Origin: Verrucomicrobiales bacterium
Lineage (GTDB): Bacteria > Verrucomicrobiota > Verrucomicrobiia > Limisphaerales > RI-55
DNA: 15,315 nt
Reading direction: 5' to 3'
Assembly (NCBI GenBank): GCA_003484235.1
Contig: DNDP01000232.1
Span: 1 to 15,315, forward strand
The position numbers and the translations under genes were made by a program. The notes beneath the pieces are model-generated. The model searched no databases. It was not told the DNA's origin and was given only the letters and a program-made list of their open reading frames with translations. This document shows, one piece after another, positions 14,498 through 15,315 of the stretch; the stretch's first letter is position 1; the number at the start of each line of letters is the position of its first letter.

Positions 14498-15220
14498 ATG
14501 AACAAACTGTTTTTCACCCCGATTGCCGCCGTCCTGCTCGCCACCGCCGTGACGCTGCCGGCGGCGGATTCCGCCGAAGTCATTCTGAAGAAGCACGTCA
14601 ACGCCATCGGCGGGGAGGCGCTTCACAAGAAGGCGAAGTCCCGCGAGATCGTCGCCACCATGGACATGCCCGCGGCCGGCTTCACCGCCGAGATGAAGAT
14701 TCTCGCCAAGGCGCCGGACAAGATCCGCACTGAGCTGGAGATTCCTCAAATGGGCAAGGTGGTGGAGGGCTACGACGGCAAGGTGGCATGGTCGCAGAGC
14801 CCCTTCACCGGCCTGATCGAGAAGTCTGGCGGCCAGCTCGAGCAGACCAAACGGCAGGCGGATTTTCATCGCGATGTCGAGATCGCCAAGCGCTTCGAGA
14901 CGTGGAAGGTCCGGGGCAATGAAACCGTCTCGGGCAAGGAAACCATCGTGCTCGAAGGAAGTTCCCCCGGAAAGGATGGCGAAACGATGTGGCTGGATGC
15001 CAAGACCTACCTCATCCACAAGGTCGAAACCACCGCCGAGACCCCCCAGGGGAGGCTGAAGACATCCACCATCACGACCGACTACCGCGATGTCGATGGG
15101 ATGAAGTTTCCGTTCGCCATCAAGGTCGAGTCGGACCTGGGCGCCATGAACCTCAAGATCAAGCAGATCAAGTTCGGTGTCGAAGCGCCCGATTCCCTCT
15201 TTGCAAAGCCCGCCAATTGA
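14498..15220 (+). CDS. Exported LolA-fold-like protein (outer-membrane-lipoprotein-sorting-like)
   Basis: A 240-residue protein with a cleavable signal peptide (about 1-23, ending LPAADSA). There is no lipobox cysteine, so it should be a soluble periplasmic or secreted protein. After the signal comes a helix, VILKKHVNAIGGEALHKKAK (28-47). Alternating beta strands follow: EMKILAKAPDKIRTEL (65-80), VVEGYDGKVAWS (88-99), TMWLDAKTYLIHKVE (163-177) and TDYRDVDGMKFPFAI (194-208). This helix-then-sheet pattern, with YDG-x-x-W and DVDG-x-x-FP, is typical of LolA/LolB-like half-barrel proteins annotated as lipoprotein-sorting-like. True LolA carries lipoproteins; many relatives have unknown ligands, and I would not call this one LolA itself. 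The ATG at 14498 opens the signal peptide. It has its own candidate promoter and a strong terminator, so it is probably monocistronic. Confidence 0.83.
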   Translation: MNKLFFTPIAAVLLATAVTLPAADSAEVILKKHVNAIGGEALHKKAKSREIVATMDMPAAGFTAEMKILAKAPDKIRTELEIPQMGKVVEGYDGKVAWSQSPFTGLIEKSGGQLEQTKRQADFHRDVEIAKRFETWKVRGNETVSGKETIVLEGSSPGKDGETMWLDAKTYLIHKVETTAETPQGRLKTSTITTDYRDVDGMKFPFAIKVESDLGAMNLKIKQIKFGVEAPDSLFAKPAN

Positions 15221-15239
15221 CCGGCCGGCCCGTTCTGCA

Positions 15240-15270
15240 GGCGGCGATCGAGCATCGCCGCCTTTTTTCT
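15240..15270 (+). terminator. Intrinsic terminator of the LolA-like gene
   Basis: A perfect 9-bp stem, GGCGGCGAT (15240-15248) with ATCGCCGCC (15254-15262), has a 5-nt loop and is followed directly by TTTTTTCT. It lies 20 bp after the stop codon at 15220. It is the only textbook rho-independent terminator I see in the window. Confidence 0.9.
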
Positions 15271-15279
15271 TTCCGCACC

Positions 15280-15308
15280 TTGGCAGCCTCCGGGCCCGCC
15301 GGTAGATT
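15280..15308 (+). promoter_or_regulatory. Candidate promoter reading out of the right edge
   Basis: TTGGCA (15280-15285, five of six consensus matches), a 17-nt spacer and TAGATT (15303-15308, four of six). It follows the terminator directly and points to an unseen gene starting just beyond 15315. It is the best-matching promoter in the window. Confidence 0.45.
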
Positions 15309-15315
15309 TCCCGCC

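Overview
The window is high-GC bacterial DNA packed with 11 protein genes on both strands. There are no RNA genes, insertion sequences or CRISPR arrays, and no gene-free stretch above 300 bases (the longest is about 234 bp, 11204-11437). The protein families point to a Gram-negative, probably a Verrucomicrobiota member or another PVC-group bacterium. These families are a giant secreted CRTAC1-type FG-GAP/ASPIC-UnbV protein, a two-domain secreted alpha/beta hydrolase, a DUF58 protein, and a UbiA-like/methyltransferase pair. This assignment is inferred from gene content; there is no rRNA to confirm it.

Layout. (1) 1-405, minus: the first 135 residues of a DUF58 protein that runs off the left edge. 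(2) 478-2075, plus: a UbiA-like membrane protein whose stop codon overlaps the start of a class I SAM methyltransferase. A membrane-anchored beta-lactamase-fold serine hydrolase follows (2116-3276). (3) 3313-4071, minus: a TerC-family metal transporter, divergent from a DUF900 alpha/beta hydrolase (4241-5380). (4) 5425-11203, minus: a probable two-gene operon encoding a secreted alpha/beta hydrolase and then a 1225-residue duplicated CRTAC1-type protein. (5) 11438-14366, plus: two tightly coupled membrane-protein genes of unrecognised family. The first carries two copies of a D-x2-W-H-x3-G-x-D motif; the second carries two copies of a His/Met-rich module ending in HLHP. (6) 14498-15220, plus: a periplasmic LolA-fold-like protein followed by a strong intrinsic terminator. 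A promoter-like sequence then points out of the right edge.

How genes may work together. The UbiA-like protein and methyltransferase resemble the prenyl-transfer and methylation steps of quinone or prenyl-lipid modification. The hydrolase and CRTAC1-type protein are both exported and probably co-transcribed. The 11438-14366 pair looks like a dedicated membrane/periplasmic complex, possibly metal-handling; it is the best candidate here for something undescribed.

Regulation. Shine-Dalgarno sequences are almost absent. The exception is the DUF900 gene (GGAAGG, 6 nt before ATG). Several genes that lead transcription units instead have a TANNNT -10-like hexamer only 7-12 nt before the ATG, a pattern suggesting leaderless or nearly leaderless mRNAs.
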